Positions 33,473 through 42,155 of a stretch of DNA of 64,000 nt are shown here, piece by piece (the stretch's first letter is position 1; each line of letters starts with the position of its first letter). Below the pieces are notes generated by a model. That model saw only the letters and a list, made by a program, of their open reading frames with translations. It searched no databases and had not been told where the DNA came from. Location: positions 124,001-188,000 of the forward strand of contig JANQON010000003.1 in assembly GCA_028289605.1 (NCBI GenBank), read 5' to 3'. The stretch is from Hyphococcus sp. (GTDB lineage Bacteria; Pseudomonadota; Alphaproteobacteria; Caulobacterales; Parvularculaceae). The translations under genes were made by a program, and so were the position numbers.

Positions 33473-33961
33473 ATGTTTGGATTGCTGAAGGGCCGCGGAA
33501 ACGCGCCGTTTGTCCAGACGGTGGACACTTTCATCAACGCGCCGGCTGAAACGGTATACCGGCTTCTCGATTTTGCATCGCCCGAACATCGCCTGCGCCA
33601 GCGCGGCTTCAAGGTCGTCGAAATCGCGTCGGGCTCTGGACGGTACAAGTCGGAAGACCCCGGCATGCCGGGGCTAGTGTTTTTTCACGAGGTGGCCGCA
33701 AGCGAGCCCTACGCGTTTTATGCCTTTGTCTCCGAAGTTGAGGGCGACTTTTTCGGCGAACTCGTCGAGGGGCGCAGCGAGTATCGCATCGCGCCGGAAG
33801 GCGCCGGCGCCTGCCGCGTAGAATTGACCGAAACGTCGCTTTTTACGCCGGGCCTTTCTCGTCAGGCGCGCAAGCAGGAAACGGCGATGATGACCATCGC
33901 CGTCAATGACGACATTGCGCGCCTGAAAATGGAAGCGGAAGGCGGGTTTGACGCGTCATAA
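33473..33961 (+). CDS. SRPBCC/polyketide-cyclase-like ligand-binding protein
   Basis: A 162-residue protein with the helix-grip fold pattern: V-D-T-F-I-N-A-P-A-E-T-V-Y-R-L-L-D-F at the start, a long mixed sheet, and a C-terminal helix (Q-A-R-K-Q-E-T-A-M-M-T-I-A-V-N-D-D-I-A-R-L-K). Such proteins bind hydrophobic ligands in a cavity; the ligand is unknown. ATG at 33473 follows AAGGAG by eight bases. It is divergent from csoR and convergent with smc and shares no obvious operon. Confidence 0.75.
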   Translation: MFGLLKGRGNAPFVQTVDTFINAPAETVYRLLDFASPEHRLRQRGFKVVEIASGSGRYKSEDPGMPGLVFFHEVAASEPYAFYAFVSEVEGDFFGELVEGRSEYRIAPEGAGACRVELTETSLFTPGLSRQARKQETAMMTIAVNDDIARLKMEAEGGFDAS

Positions 33962-33986
33962 AGCTGCGTCTGCGCTTTCGGTGCGC

Positions 33987-36900
33987 CTATTCCGCTGCAG
34001 CGAGCTGTTCGGCCTTCGACAGGTCAACTGAAACGAGTTGCGAGACGCCGCGTTCGATCATGGTCACGCCGAACAACCGGTTCATGCGTGACATGGTGAG
34101 CGCGTGGTGCGTGATGATAATAAACCGGGTGTCGGTTTCAGCCGCCATTTCGTGCAACAGCCGGCAAAAGCGCTCGACATTGGCGTCGTCAAGCGGCGCG
34201 TCCACCTCGTCGAGAACGCAGACCGGCGCCGGGTTCGCCATGAACACCGCAAAGATCAGCGCCGTGGCGGTGAGCGCCTGTTCGCCCCCTGACATCAGCG
34301 ACATGGAGGCGAGCTTCTTACCCGGCGGCGAGACCATGATTTCGAGGCCCGCGTCGAGCGGATCGTCGGAGTCAATAAGGCGCAGTTCCGCCTGGCCGCC
34401 GTTGAAGAGACGCTTGAAGAGGCTGCCGAAATTGTTGTTGACCGTGTCAAACGCATCAAGCAGGCGTTGACGCGCTTCGCGGTTGAGCCCGCCGATCGCA
34501 GAGCGCAGCTTGCGGATGGCCGAATCGCAGTCCTCGCGCTCCACGGCGAGTTCGTCGAGACGTTCGCCGACCTCTTTGAGCTCTTCATCTGCACGCAGAT
34601 TAACGCCGCCGAGATTTTCCCTTTCGCGCTTGTAGCGCTCAAGCTTTCGCTCCACGGCGTCGCGATCAGGAAGGTCTTTGTCTTCCTTGTGCTCGGCGAT
34701 GGCCAGGAGGTCGGCCGGCGCGGCTTCGCAGGTTTCCTGCGCCAGGTGTACGGCCTCTTCCACGCGTTCGGCGGCGGCTTCGGCCTGCGCTTCCAGCCGG
34801 GCCCGGGCTTCGCGCGCTTCTGCGGCGGCAGCGTCGGCTGCTTTCGCTGCTTTGTCGGCTTCTTGCGATTGCTCAACGCCGGCGGCGAGCGCGTCGGCGG
34901 CGGCGTCGCGTGCGGCTTCCGCCGCATGCACCTGGTCGAGCAGCGCTTTGCGTTTTTCTTCAATGGCTGCGGGCGCGCCGGCGGCGGCTTCGCGGCTTGC
35001 GGATGTTTCGGCGAGGCGCCCTTCAAGCTCCTCGATCCGCGCCCTGGCCGTGTCGCCACGCTCTGCCCACAGATGATGTTCGCGGCCCACTTCGGCGAGG
35101 CGTTCAGCTCTTGCCTTCGCCTCACGGGCGAGGTCTGCGTGGGCGCCTCTGGCGTCGGCTGCGGCGGTGCGGGCCGCGGCGACCGTTTCGCGCAACGACG
35201 CGATGGCGCCGGCGATCAGTTCCGGATCAGGCAGCGCCGACTGGTCTGCGCGCAGACCTTCCAGCGTGCGCTGCGTCTCTGTTTCGTCGTCGCCAAGCCG
35301 ATGAAGGTTCTCGTCAATGGCGGCCAGCCGCGCCGTCGCGCGTTCATGCTCGCGCTCCAGCGCGGATAGACCGGCGCGCGCTGATTCAAGGCCGCGCCGC
35401 GCTTCGCCGGCGAGCGCGCGGGCATCGCGTTCAGTCTGCTGCGCCGCGTGCAGTTTGTGCGTCGCCGCCGAGTGCGCCGCTTCGGTTTCCGCCGCCGCAA
35501 GGGCCGCCGCTTCCAGTTCTTCTTCGAGAACGACCAGCCGGTTGCGTTGCTCCAGGCGAATGGCCGCGGCGCTTTTTGCGTCCGCGCCGGCGACGAACCC
35601 GTCCCAGCGGACAAGGGCGCCGTCGCGGGTGACCAAGCGTTGACCCGGCTTCAGCCGCCGGCGCGCATCGTCCGCCGCATCGGCGTCAATGACCCCAATA
35701 GCGGCCAGGCGCCGATTCAGCGCTGCGGGCGCGCGCACGAACCGCGAAAGGGGCGTCGCTTCGACCGGCAATTCATCCGTGCACGGCGTTTCTCCGGCGG
35801 ACGACCAATGGGCTGGGGCGGCTTCGTCGGCGGCGGCGTTCAAATCATCGCCCAGCGCCGCGGCGAGGGCGATTTCATAACCCGCCTCGACCTCAACGTC
35901 CTCGAGCAGGGGGCGCCAGTCCTCCGCCTCATTGGCGGCGAGCACTTTTTTCAGCGCCTCGCGTTCGGCGTCCACTTCGGTCAGGCTCTGTTCGGCCTCG
36001 CGCATAGGTCCGCGCAGGGCGTTTTCTGAACGCTCCGCCGTTTCCCGCTCTTCTTCAGCGCGATGGAAGGCGGCTTCCGCCCGGGATGCGGCCTCGTCGG
36101 CGACGGTGAATTTGGCGCTCGCCGCTTCCAGCGCGTCGGCCTGTTCGCGGCTCGGCGCGATAAAGTCGCGCTCTTCGCGAAACGCCTTGGTTTGCTCACT
36201 GATCTTTTCGATACGGCGCTCGGCGCTGGCGATATTGTCGGCGAGGGTGCGCCGGCGCGCGTCATAGTCGGCCGCTTCGGCGCTTTTTTCATCGAACGCG
36301 GATTCGGCTGTCTGCAGTTTTTGCGCCGTTTCCGCCATAACCGCTTTGGCGGCGATGAGGCGTTCGCTTTCGGATGTTTCCTGGTCCTTCAGCGACGTTT
36401 CTTCCTGGGACAGGGTTTCGGTCGCGGATTGCGCATCGCCGAGCAACTCTTTTTCGCGGGCGATATCGGCGCCGAGGCGATCGATCTCCGCCGTCAGGCG
36501 TTCAAGCTCGGCCTGCGCGCGCCTGGCTTCGTCGTCGAGACCTTCCCGGGCGACGGTGAGGCGATGCAGCGCGGCGGCGGCTTCGGCTTCCGTTTGGCGT
36601 AGCGGGTCGAGGGCGCTGTGGGCTTCCGTCTGGGCGGCGGTCGCCGCCGCCGCGCCGCGCGCCGTCTCTTCGATCAGCCCGGCGATTTCAGACAATCCGT
36701 CGGCGGCTTTTTCCTGCGCCAGCGTCGCTTCGCGCCAGCGCAAGTAAGCGAGCATAGCTTCGGTGCGCCTGATGTCGCCTGAAACGTTGCGATAGCGCGT
36801 CGCCTGCCGCGCCTGACGGGCGAGGGCGGCCTTCTGGGTTTCGAGCTCGCTGATAACGTCGTCGAGGCGCTCCAGGTTTTGCTCCGCCGCGCGCAGACGC

Positions 36901-37454
36901 AACTCCGCCTCATGGCGACGCGAATGCAGGCCGGTGACGCCGGCCGCTTCTTCCAGCAGGCGACGCCGGTTTTGCGGCTTGGCGTTGATCAATTCGGAGA
37001 TCTGGCCCTGTCGCACCAGCGCCGGGGAGTTCGCGCCCGTCGAGGCGTCGGCGAACAGAAGCTGGACATCCTTGGCCCGCACGTCTTTCTGATTGATGCG
37101 GTAGACTGACTGGGTACCCTCTTCCTTGCGGATGATCCGGCGGGAAATCTCCAGGGTGTCCGCGTCATTGTATTCCGCCGGGGCGCTGCGGTCGGAATTG
37201 TCGAGGGTGAGAATGACCTCCGCCCAGTTGCGGGCGGGGCGCATCGTCGTGCCGGAGAAGATGACCGCGTCCATGCCGTCCCCGCGCAGCGCCTTGGCGG
37301 AGGTTGCGCCCATGACCCAGCGCAGCGCCTCAAGCAGGTTGGATTTGCCGCAGCCGTTGGGGCCGACAATGCCGGTCAGGCCGTCGCGAATCTCAAAATC
37401 GGTCGGCTCAACAAAGGATTTAAATCCGACAAGACGGACATTGGTAAATTTCAC
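33987..37454 (-). CDS. smc: Chromosome segregation ATPase SMC
   Basis: An approximately 1155-residue SMC protein that organises and segregates the chromosome with ScpA/ScpB. Walker A is G-P-N-G-C-G-K-S-N (31-39). Two long coiled coils flank a central hinge at about 480-640. The signature L-M-S-G-G-E-Q-A-L-T-A and Walker B V-C-V-L-D-E-V-D-A-P-L come at the C-terminus. GTG at 37454 gives the usual alphaproteobacterial opening (V-K-F-T-N-V-R-L-V-G-F-K-S-F); a TTG start 13 codons earlier is less likely. It is followed upstream by the DsbA, DciA-like and mutY genes, a conserved neighbourhood. Confidence 0.95.
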   Translation of the reverse strand: MKFTNVRLVGFKSFVEPTDFEIRDGLTGIVGPNGCGKSNLLEALRWVMGATSAKALRGDGMDAVIFSGTTMRPARNWAEVILTLDNSDRSAPAEYNDADTLEISRRIIRKEEGTQSVYRINQKDVRAKDVQLLFADASTGANSPALVRQGQISELINAKPQNRRRLLEEAAGVTGLHSRRHEAELRLRAAEQNLERLDDVISELETQKAALARQARQATRYRNVSGDIRRTEAMLAYLRWREATLAQEKAADGLSEIAGLIEETARGAAAATAAQTEAHSALDPLRQTEAEAAAALHRLTVAREGLDDEARRAQAELERLTAEIDRLGADIAREKELLGDAQSATETLSQEETSLKDQETSESERLIAAKAVMAETAQKLQTAESAFDEKSAEAADYDARRRTLADNIASAERRIEKISEQTKAFREERDFIAPSREQADALEAASAKFTVADEAASRAEAAFHRAEEERETAERSENALRGPMREAEQSLTEVDAEREALKKVLAANEAEDWRPLLEDVEVEAGYEIALAAALGDDLNAAADEAAPAHWSSAGETPCTDELPVEATPLSRFVRAPAALNRRLAAIGVIDADAADDARRRLKPGQRLVTRDGALVRWDGFVAGADAKSAAAIRLEQRNRLVVLEEELEAAALAAAETEAAHSAATHKLHAAQQTERDARALAGEARRGLESARAGLSALEREHERATARLAAIDENLHRLGDDETETQRTLEGLRADQSALPDPELIAGAIASLRETVAAARTAAADARGAHADLAREAKARAERLAEVGREHHLWAERGDTARARIEELEGRLAETSASREAAAGAPAAIEEKRKALLDQVHAAEAARDAAADALAAGVEQSQEADKAAKAADAAAAEAREARARLEAQAEAAAERVEEAVHLAQETCEAAPADLLAIAEHKEDKDLPDRDAVERKLERYKRERENLGGVNLRADEELKEVGERLDELAVEREDCDSAIRKLRSAIGGLNREARQRLLDAFDTVNNNFGSLFKRLFNGGQAELRLIDSDDPLDAGLEIMVSPPGKKLASMSLMSGGEQALTATALIFAVFMANPAPVCVLDEVDAPLDDANVERFCRLLHEMAAETDTRFIIITHHALTMSRMNRLFGVTMIERGVSQLVSVDLSKAEQLAAAE

Positions 37455-37570
37455 AGTCTGATCCCGACCTTCAACGGGCGCCGCCGCGCCCAACGTCTAT
37501 CCCCATGACAGACCGTCAATGATCGCCGATTCTGGCGGCAGGCCAAGGGTTTCGGTCCTGTTGGGGAAAC

Positions 37571-38266
37571 TTATCTCGACGCCTCCAGCGCGTCGTCGAG
37601 GGCTTTTGACACGTCTTCGGCGGAGAAGACGCGGTGATAGGCGCCGGCGATGATGAAACCGGGCGTACCTTCGATCCGGTAGTCGTTGAGCGCCGCATCA
37701 ATGTTGGCGTCGATATGGGATTTGAGATCCGCGCGCTGAATGCAGGCGTCGAACGCCGCCTCATCGAGACCGGCTTCAGCCGCGATCTTCAACAATTCGC
37801 CTTTGGCGTCCGAACCGAACGCCCATGTTTTCTGGCGGTCGAACAGCGCGCCCATGACCGAGAAATAGGTTTCGCTGCCGCCGGCGTCCGCCGCGCATCG
37901 CGCCAGCATTGAGCCTGCGTAGGAGCGCGCGATTAGCGCCGGATGGTCGGGAATGATCGGTATTTCGCGCAGCACGAACCGCACCTTGCCGGTGTCGATG
38001 TACTGCGCCTTGATTTCGGGAAAGACCTCTTCGTGCCAAAGGGCGCAGTGATTACAGGTCACCGACGCATATTCGATGACCGTCACCGGCGCATCGGGAT
38101 CGCCGAGGACCATTTCCGCCAATGCGCCCGTTTCGGTCGCCGCCGCCGCTTCGGCCTCGGCCGGCGAAGGGGGCGCCGTTTCCGCCGTCGCGCCGCCGGC
38201 GACGACGTAAGTCGCGGCGGCGGCCGCCAGCGCGGCGACAGACGTTATTTTCAACATGCCCGCCAT
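37571..38266 (-). CDS. DsbA-family thiol-disulfide protein, C-N-H-C active site
   Basis: A 231-residue exported thioredoxin-fold protein of the DsbA/BdbD-like group. After a signal segment and an Ala/Glu-rich linker comes G-D-P-D-A-P-V-T-V-I-E-Y-A-S-V-T-C-N-H-C (active-site Cys71 and Cys74). The helical insert follows, then the cis-proline loop E-G-T-P-G-F-I-I. The C-N-H-C centre differs from the C-P-H-C of DsbA. ATG at 38266 has GAGGAG upstream. It is a paralogue of the gene just before it and lies between that gene and smc. Confidence 0.88.
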   Translation of the reverse strand: MAGMLKITSVAALAAAAATYVVAGGATAETAPPSPAEAEAAAATETGALAEMVLGDPDAPVTVIEYASVTCNHCALWHEEVFPEIKAQYIDTGKVRFVLREIPIIPDHPALIARSYAGSMLARCAADAGGSETYFSVMGALFDRQKTWAFGSDAKGELLKIAAEAGLDEAAFDACIQRADLKSHIDANIDAALNDYRIEGTPGFIIAGAYHRVFSAEDVSKALDDALEASR

Positions 38267-38300
38267 ATCAGGCTCCTCGCGACCCGGCGCTCCGGCGCGA

Positions 38301-39008
38301 TCAGCTTTCGGCCTTTTCCAGCGCCGCATCGAGGGCCTTGGCCATATCCTCAGCGTTGGAGAAATGACGCAAGCTGCCGTTGACGATGAAGCTCGGGGTC
38401 GATTTCACATCATATTTATCTTTGCCGTAGGTGATGTTTTCGTTGATGAGATCGATCAATTCCTGCCTTCCGACGCATTCGTTGAAGGCGGCTTCGTCGA
38501 GGCCGACCTGAGAGGCGATTTTCAACAGCTCGTCCCGGGTGTCCCCGTAGATCCATTTGCGCTGCGTTTTGAAGAGCGAATCAACCACCAGGAAATAGGC
38601 GTCCTGGCCGCCTTTGTCGGCGGCGCAGCGCGCCAGCATCGAACCGGCGACGGAGAGTTCGGCTGGCGCCGTCGGGAATTCGCGGAACACGAACCGCACT
38701 TTGCCGGTGTCGATGTAGTCTTCCTTGATCGACGGATAGACTTGTTCGTGAAACGCCGCGCAACCGGGGCAGGTGACGGAAGCGTATTCAATCACCGTAA
38801 CGGGCGCGTCTTCGACGCCGCGGACCATTTCGGCGAGCGCGCCGGTCTTTGACGCGTCGATCGTGTCCGGCGCGTTGATGTCGACAACGCTGTCGCCGCC
38901 TCCGGCGGCGGCGTCGGTTTCAGCGGTGTCGCCGCAGGCGGCGAGCGCAAGAGCGAGGAGCGCCGTCAACGACGGCAGCGACAGGGCGCGGAGCGGGAAT
39001 GCGGGCAT
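38301..39008 (-). CDS. DsbA-family thiol-disulfide lipoprotein, C-P-G-C active site
   Basis: A 235-residue DsbA-like protein. The leader ends in the lipobox L-A-A-C (Cys25), so this copy is a lipoprotein while its neighbour appears not to be. It shares T-G-A-L-A-E-M-V-x-G with the neighbour, then has V-T-V-I-E-Y-A-S-V-T-C-P-G-C (Cys80 and Cys83) and K-S-T-P-S-F-I-V for the cis-proline. ATG at 39008 follows GGTCCCCC on the coding strand; the upstream frame adds a short basic stretch and is possible. It is 34 bases from the second copy, so both are co-transcribed. Confidence 0.87.
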   Translation of the reverse strand: MPAFPLRALSLPSLTALLALALAACGDTAETDAAAGGGDSVVDINAPDTIDASKTGALAEMVRGVEDAPVTVIEYASVTCPGCAAFHEQVYPSIKEDYIDTGKVRFVFREFPTAPAELSVAGSMLARCAADKGGQDAYFLVVDSLFKTQRKWIYGDTRDELLKIASQVGLDEAAFNECVGRQELIDLINENITYGKDKYDVKSTPSFIVNGSLRHFSNAEDMAKALDAALEKAES

Positions 39009-39115
39009 GGGGGACCTTACGTAAAAACTGGAGCGCACCATAGGCGCGGAACACGGCGAATTCGAGACGGAAAATCGCCCATGCCGCCCGGTGAGGCAAG
39101 CCCCTGTTTTTGCGT

Positions 39116-39556
39116 CTAATCGCCTGGTTTGCGCGCTTGAACGGCGGCCCGGAAGGACGACAACGCGGCGCTGAGGGGGCTGTTGTCCGCCGGCGCGGCG
39201 GTTTCACGCCTGGTTGGCGGCCCGGCCTTCTGGCGCAGGGCGATCCGCGCCACCACGCCCGGTCCCAGATAGCGGTTGACCGCGCGAATGAGGTCGTCCG
39301 CCCGCATTTGCATTTCCGCCGCCGCCGCGCCGTCTCTCACGACCAGTTCGAGCGTGCGCCCGGTGCGGTCGCCGAGCAGGCGGCCCGGCCGCGCGAGCGC
39401 GGCAATCTCCCCGCCGGCGATGGAGGGCCAGTTTTCCGCCAGTCCCGGATCTGCAAAGCGGGTCGTTCTGGCGAGACGGGAAAACACCTCCGCCGCGGCG
39501 CGCGCCGCTTTGGGCGGGGCGGCCCGCACCGGCCTTGTCTGTTGAAAGATCGTCAT
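39116..39556 (-). CDS. DUF721/DciA-like protein
   Basis: A 146-residue protein of the DUF721 family. It has the typical region W-P-S-I-A-G-G-E-I-A-A-L-A-R-P-G-R-L (about 43-60), followed by L-E-L-V-V-R-D-G-A-A-A-A-E-M-Q-M. Family members include DciA, the replicative-helicase loader of most bacteria, so a role in replication or a related nucleic-acid function is plausible. It is divergent from mutY by 59 bases and precedes the DsbA genes, as in other alphaproteobacteria. Confidence 0.82.
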   Translation of the reverse strand: MTIFQQTRPVRAAPPKAARAAAEVFSRLARTTRFADPGLAENWPSIAGGEIAALARPGRLLGDRTGRTLELVVRDGAAAAEMQMRADDLIRAVNRYLGPGVVARIALRQKAGPPTRRETAAPADNSPLSAALSSFRAAVQARKPGD

Positions 39557-39615
39557 GGCTTCTGATCAACCGCGTCTTTTTCGCCCTTTGCGCCGATGGC
39601 GCGCGCGACCATAAC

Positions 39616-40716
39616 ATGGACGCCATGGCATTTGACGCAAGCGAGGAAAAAAAACTGAACGCCGTCGCGCCGGCGATTCTACGTTGGTATGACGAAAACG
39701 CCCGGGACCTGCCCTGGCGCACGCCGCCGCGCTCGGGCGCGAAGGACAGGCGTCGCCGCGAGGCGCGGCCCGATCCGTATCGCGTGTGGCTTTCCGAAAT
39801 CATGCTGCAGCAAACCACCGTTGCGACCGTCGCGCCGCGATATCAGCGATTTCTGGACCGCTGGCCGACGGTCGAGGCGATGGCGACGGCGCCCGTCGAT
39901 GATATTCTCGGCGAATGGGCGGGGCTTGGCTATTACGCCCGCGCCAGAAACCTGCACAAATGCGCTGTCGCGGTGGCGGCGTTGGGCGATTTTCCGGATA
40001 CGGAGGAAGCGCTCAAGGCGTTGCCGGGGATCGGCGACTATACGGCTGCAGCCATCGCCGCGATCGCCTTTGACCGGCGCGCGGTTGTCGTCGACGGCAA
40101 CATCGAGCGTGTCGTTGCGCGCCTCTTTTTGATCGAAGCGCCGCTGCCGGCGGCGAAACCGGAAATAAAAGAACAAGCAAACGCGATATGGCCGCAAGAA
40201 CGTTCCGGGGATTTCGCCCAGGGTCTGATGGATTTGGGCGCCATGGTCTGTCGTCCGAAATCGCCTACATGCCTGTTGTGTCCCGTGCGCGAGACATGCG
40301 CGGCGCATGGCGCGGGGCGCGTCGAAACGTTGCCGAGAAAAGCGCCGAAAAAAACTAAACCGAACCGGCGCGGTATCGCCTTCGCGCTGACCAATGCGAG
40401 AGGCGAATTTCTGTTTGAGCGCCGCCCCGATAAAGGACTGTTGGGCGGGATGCTGGGCTTGCCGGGATCGCCCTGGTCGGAAAGAGCGCCGGTCAAAAGC
40501 GACATCGCCGCCCATGCCCCGGCGGAGGCCGACTGGCGGATGGCCGGCGAGGCGCGCCATGTATTCACACATTTTCAGTTGTCGTTGCATGTCTATACGG
40601 CCCGCGCGCCCAAAGGCTTTCGCCGCAAGGACAATCAAATCTGGATCAAGCCTGACGCGGCGCAACTTCCAACGGTGATGAAGAAAGCGGTGGGCGCCGC
40701 GCTTACAACGCCCTGA
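39616..40716 (+). CDS. mutY: A/G-specific adenine DNA glycosylase MutY
   Basis: A 366-residue base-excision glycosylase that removes adenine opposite 8-oxoguanine. It has catalytic Glu61 in W-L-S-E-I-M-L-Q-Q-T, the helix-hairpin-helix L-P-G-I-G-D-Y-T-A-A-A-I, and Asp160 in V-V-V-D-G-N. The 4Fe-4S cluster cysteines 212, 219, 222 and 228 fit C-x6-C-x2-C-x5-C. The C-terminal MutT-like domain recognises 8-oxoG. A basic insertion (about residues 38-53, K-D-R-R-R-R-E-A-R) between D-L-P-W-R and the catalytic helix is longer than in E. coli. The ATG at 39616 is favoured; upstream in-frame sequence is not protein-like. Confidence 0.94.
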   Translation: MDAMAFDASEEKKLNAVAPAILRWYDENARDLPWRTPPRSGAKDRRRREARPDPYRVWLSEIMLQQTTVATVAPRYQRFLDRWPTVEAMATAPVDDILGEWAGLGYYARARNLHKCAVAVAALGDFPDTEEALKALPGIGDYTAAAIAAIAFDRRAVVVDGNIERVVARLFLIEAPLPAAKPEIKEQANAIWPQERSGDFAQGLMDLGAMVCRPKSPTCLLCPVRETCAAHGAGRVETLPRKAPKKTKPNRRGIAFALTNARGEFLFERRPDKGLLGGMLGLPGSPWSERAPVKSDIAAHAPAEADWRMAGEARHVFTHFQLSLHVYTARAPKGFRRKDNQIWIKPDAAQLPTVMKKAVGAALTTP

Positions 40717-41275
40717 GCGCGTCGGCGGCGGACGAGAAGAAATTCAAGAGCGCAAATTCCAGCGGCAGAAACGCAAATTGCGCAAGCAGCATATACATCA
40801 TTTGGGCGATGATGGGAAAAATCACAAAGCGCCATCGCTTCGGAAGCGCGTTCCATAGTATGGGCGCAATCATCAGCATTATGATGAATTCAATCGGGCG
40901 CGGGCTCGCCGCCATACGCAAGATGAAAAGGGAATGGATCCCGCCAGCCCAGTCGCCGTTGCGCGTTTGGCGTTCAAGCGCGACCTCATAAGCAGTCGTA
41001 TCCTGCGCCGCAAGACCGATCACGAAAAAGAGCGCCGCTGTCAGCGCAATCGAAATCAGCGCCCATTTCAAGGAAAAGGCGCCGAGACCGCGTTTGAGAT
41101 GAGCGAAAGGGCCGTGTTTTTCCGTCTGGAGACGGACGAGTTTCGGCGCGCCTGTCGTCACATCGGTTTTGAACGCGACATTGGGCGTCGCAACGCGAAA
41201 CGCCGGCAAAGCACGCTTGAGCCTTCGCCAGAAATCCTGCGCCCGAAACCCCGTAGCCAAATTGCACCCCATCAT
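40703..41275 (-). CDS. Hypothetical membrane protein
   Basis: A 190-residue protein. Residues about 1-75 are hydrophilic and basic (A-Q-D-F-W-R-R-L-K-R-A-L and so on). Three hydrophobic segments follow, at about 75-97, 118-145 and 150-178. It begins M-M-G-C-N; the longer upstream frame is not convincing. It is convergent with mutY, with a 14-base overlap of the ends, and divergent from the DUF2799 gene. I do not recognise the family. Confidence 0.6.
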   Translation of the reverse strand: MMGCNLATGFRAQDFWRRLKRALPAFRVATPNVAFKTDVTTGAPKLVRLQTEKHGPFAHLKRGLGAFSLKWALISIALTAALFFVIGLAAQDTTAYEVALERQTRNGDWAGGIHSLFILRMAASPRPIEFIIMLMIAPILWNALPKRWRFVIFPIIAQMMYMLLAQFAFLPLEFALLNFFSSAADALRAL

Positions 41276-41447
41276 GATGATGCGCCCAACTTTGGCCGCA
41301 TATCTTTCAGTAACGCGACCGGCAGCGTTAAAATTGTATCGAAGACTCTGAATTTTGCTTACTCGAAGGCGCGTCTGCGCAGGGCTGTCAGACAACGAAC
41401 CATTAAGAGGCGTGCAATAGAATTCCGGCCAACGCGGGAGGGTTCTT

Positions 41448-42113
41448 ATGCGTGCGGCGACACTTGCAATGATTGGTTTACTGGCGGCCGGCGGATGCGC
41501 CGGCGGCATGTCAAAAGACGAATGTCTTTATGCGGACTGGCGGGCGATCGGATATGAAGACGGCGCACGGGGCGCGCCGGCGAGCGCGGTCTCTTCGCGT
41601 CGTCAGGCCTGCGCCAAGAAGGCGGGCGTCACCGCGAATATGGACGAGTATCTGGTCGGCCGGGATGCGGGCCTGCGCGAATATTGTCAGCCTGCTAAGG
41701 GATTTTCCGTCGGCGCCGGCGGCGGGCGTTATCACGGCGTGTGCAACGGGCCGGAAGAAGGCGCCTTTGTCGCCGCTTATCAGAGCGGCAACCAGCTTTA
41801 CGTGCTGGAACGCGCAGTATCGTCTGCAGCGAACCGGCTCGCCTACGCTGAAAAACACCTGGCGGAGTTGCGTCACGACATCGACCACGCCGAATTGGCG
41901 CTCGTTTCGCCGAAAACGCCCCATGTGGAGCGGGTTGATATTCTCGTTGAGTTGAAAAATCTGCGTGATGAACATGAGCGGGTGGCGGCGTCACTGGGCG
42001 GCCTTGCCGCGGACCAAGAGCGCGCCGAAGACGACCTTGCGGCCTATCGCGACTATCTCGCCGTCGAGGGGCCCTATCCCGGCGCCGTGCCGGTGACGTC
42101 GGTCCGGTATTAG
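41448..42113 (+). CDS. DUF2799 family lipoprotein
   Basis: A 221-residue lipoprotein. The leader ends in A-A-G-G-C (Cys17). The DUF2799 pattern follows: E-C-x-x-A-D-W-R-A-I-G-Y-E-D-G-A-R-G, then Y-L-V-G-R-D-A-G-L-R-E-Y-C and a C-N-G-P-E-E-G-A-F stretch. The last third (about 115-195) is a charged helical region likely to be coiled. ATG at 41448 has GGGAGGG nearby. Function of the family is unknown; it is found mostly in proteobacterial envelopes. Confidence 0.8.
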   Translation: MRAATLAMIGLLAAGGCAGGMSKDECLYADWRAIGYEDGARGAPASAVSSRRQACAKKAGVTANMDEYLVGRDAGLREYCQPAKGFSVGAGGGRYHGVCNGPEEGAFVAAYQSGNQLYVLERAVSSAANRLAYAEKHLAELRHDIDHAELALVSPKTPHVERVDILVELKNLRDEHERVAASLGGLAADQERAEDDLAAYRDYLAVEGPYPGAVPVTSVRY

Positions 42114-42129
42114 GGTGAGCTCCGCGCGT

Positions 42130-42147
42130 TTCGCCGGGATGAGCGGG
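42130..42147. repeat. Single end of a CCGCTCAT-type element
   Basis: TTTCGCCGGGATGAGCGG matches the right end of the elements at 1229 and 46567, but no left end is present upstream, where the DUF2799 gene stops 17 bases before. This is a solitary or truncated end. Confidence 0.6.
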
Positions 42148-42155
42148 GAATACAA

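Noticed and set aside
34467-36267. Long open frames on the plus strand (up to 300 codons) opposite smc
   Set aside because: They are read through by the smc coding bias on the other strand; composition is Arg/Gly/Phe-skewed, there is no ribosome site and no recognisable domain.
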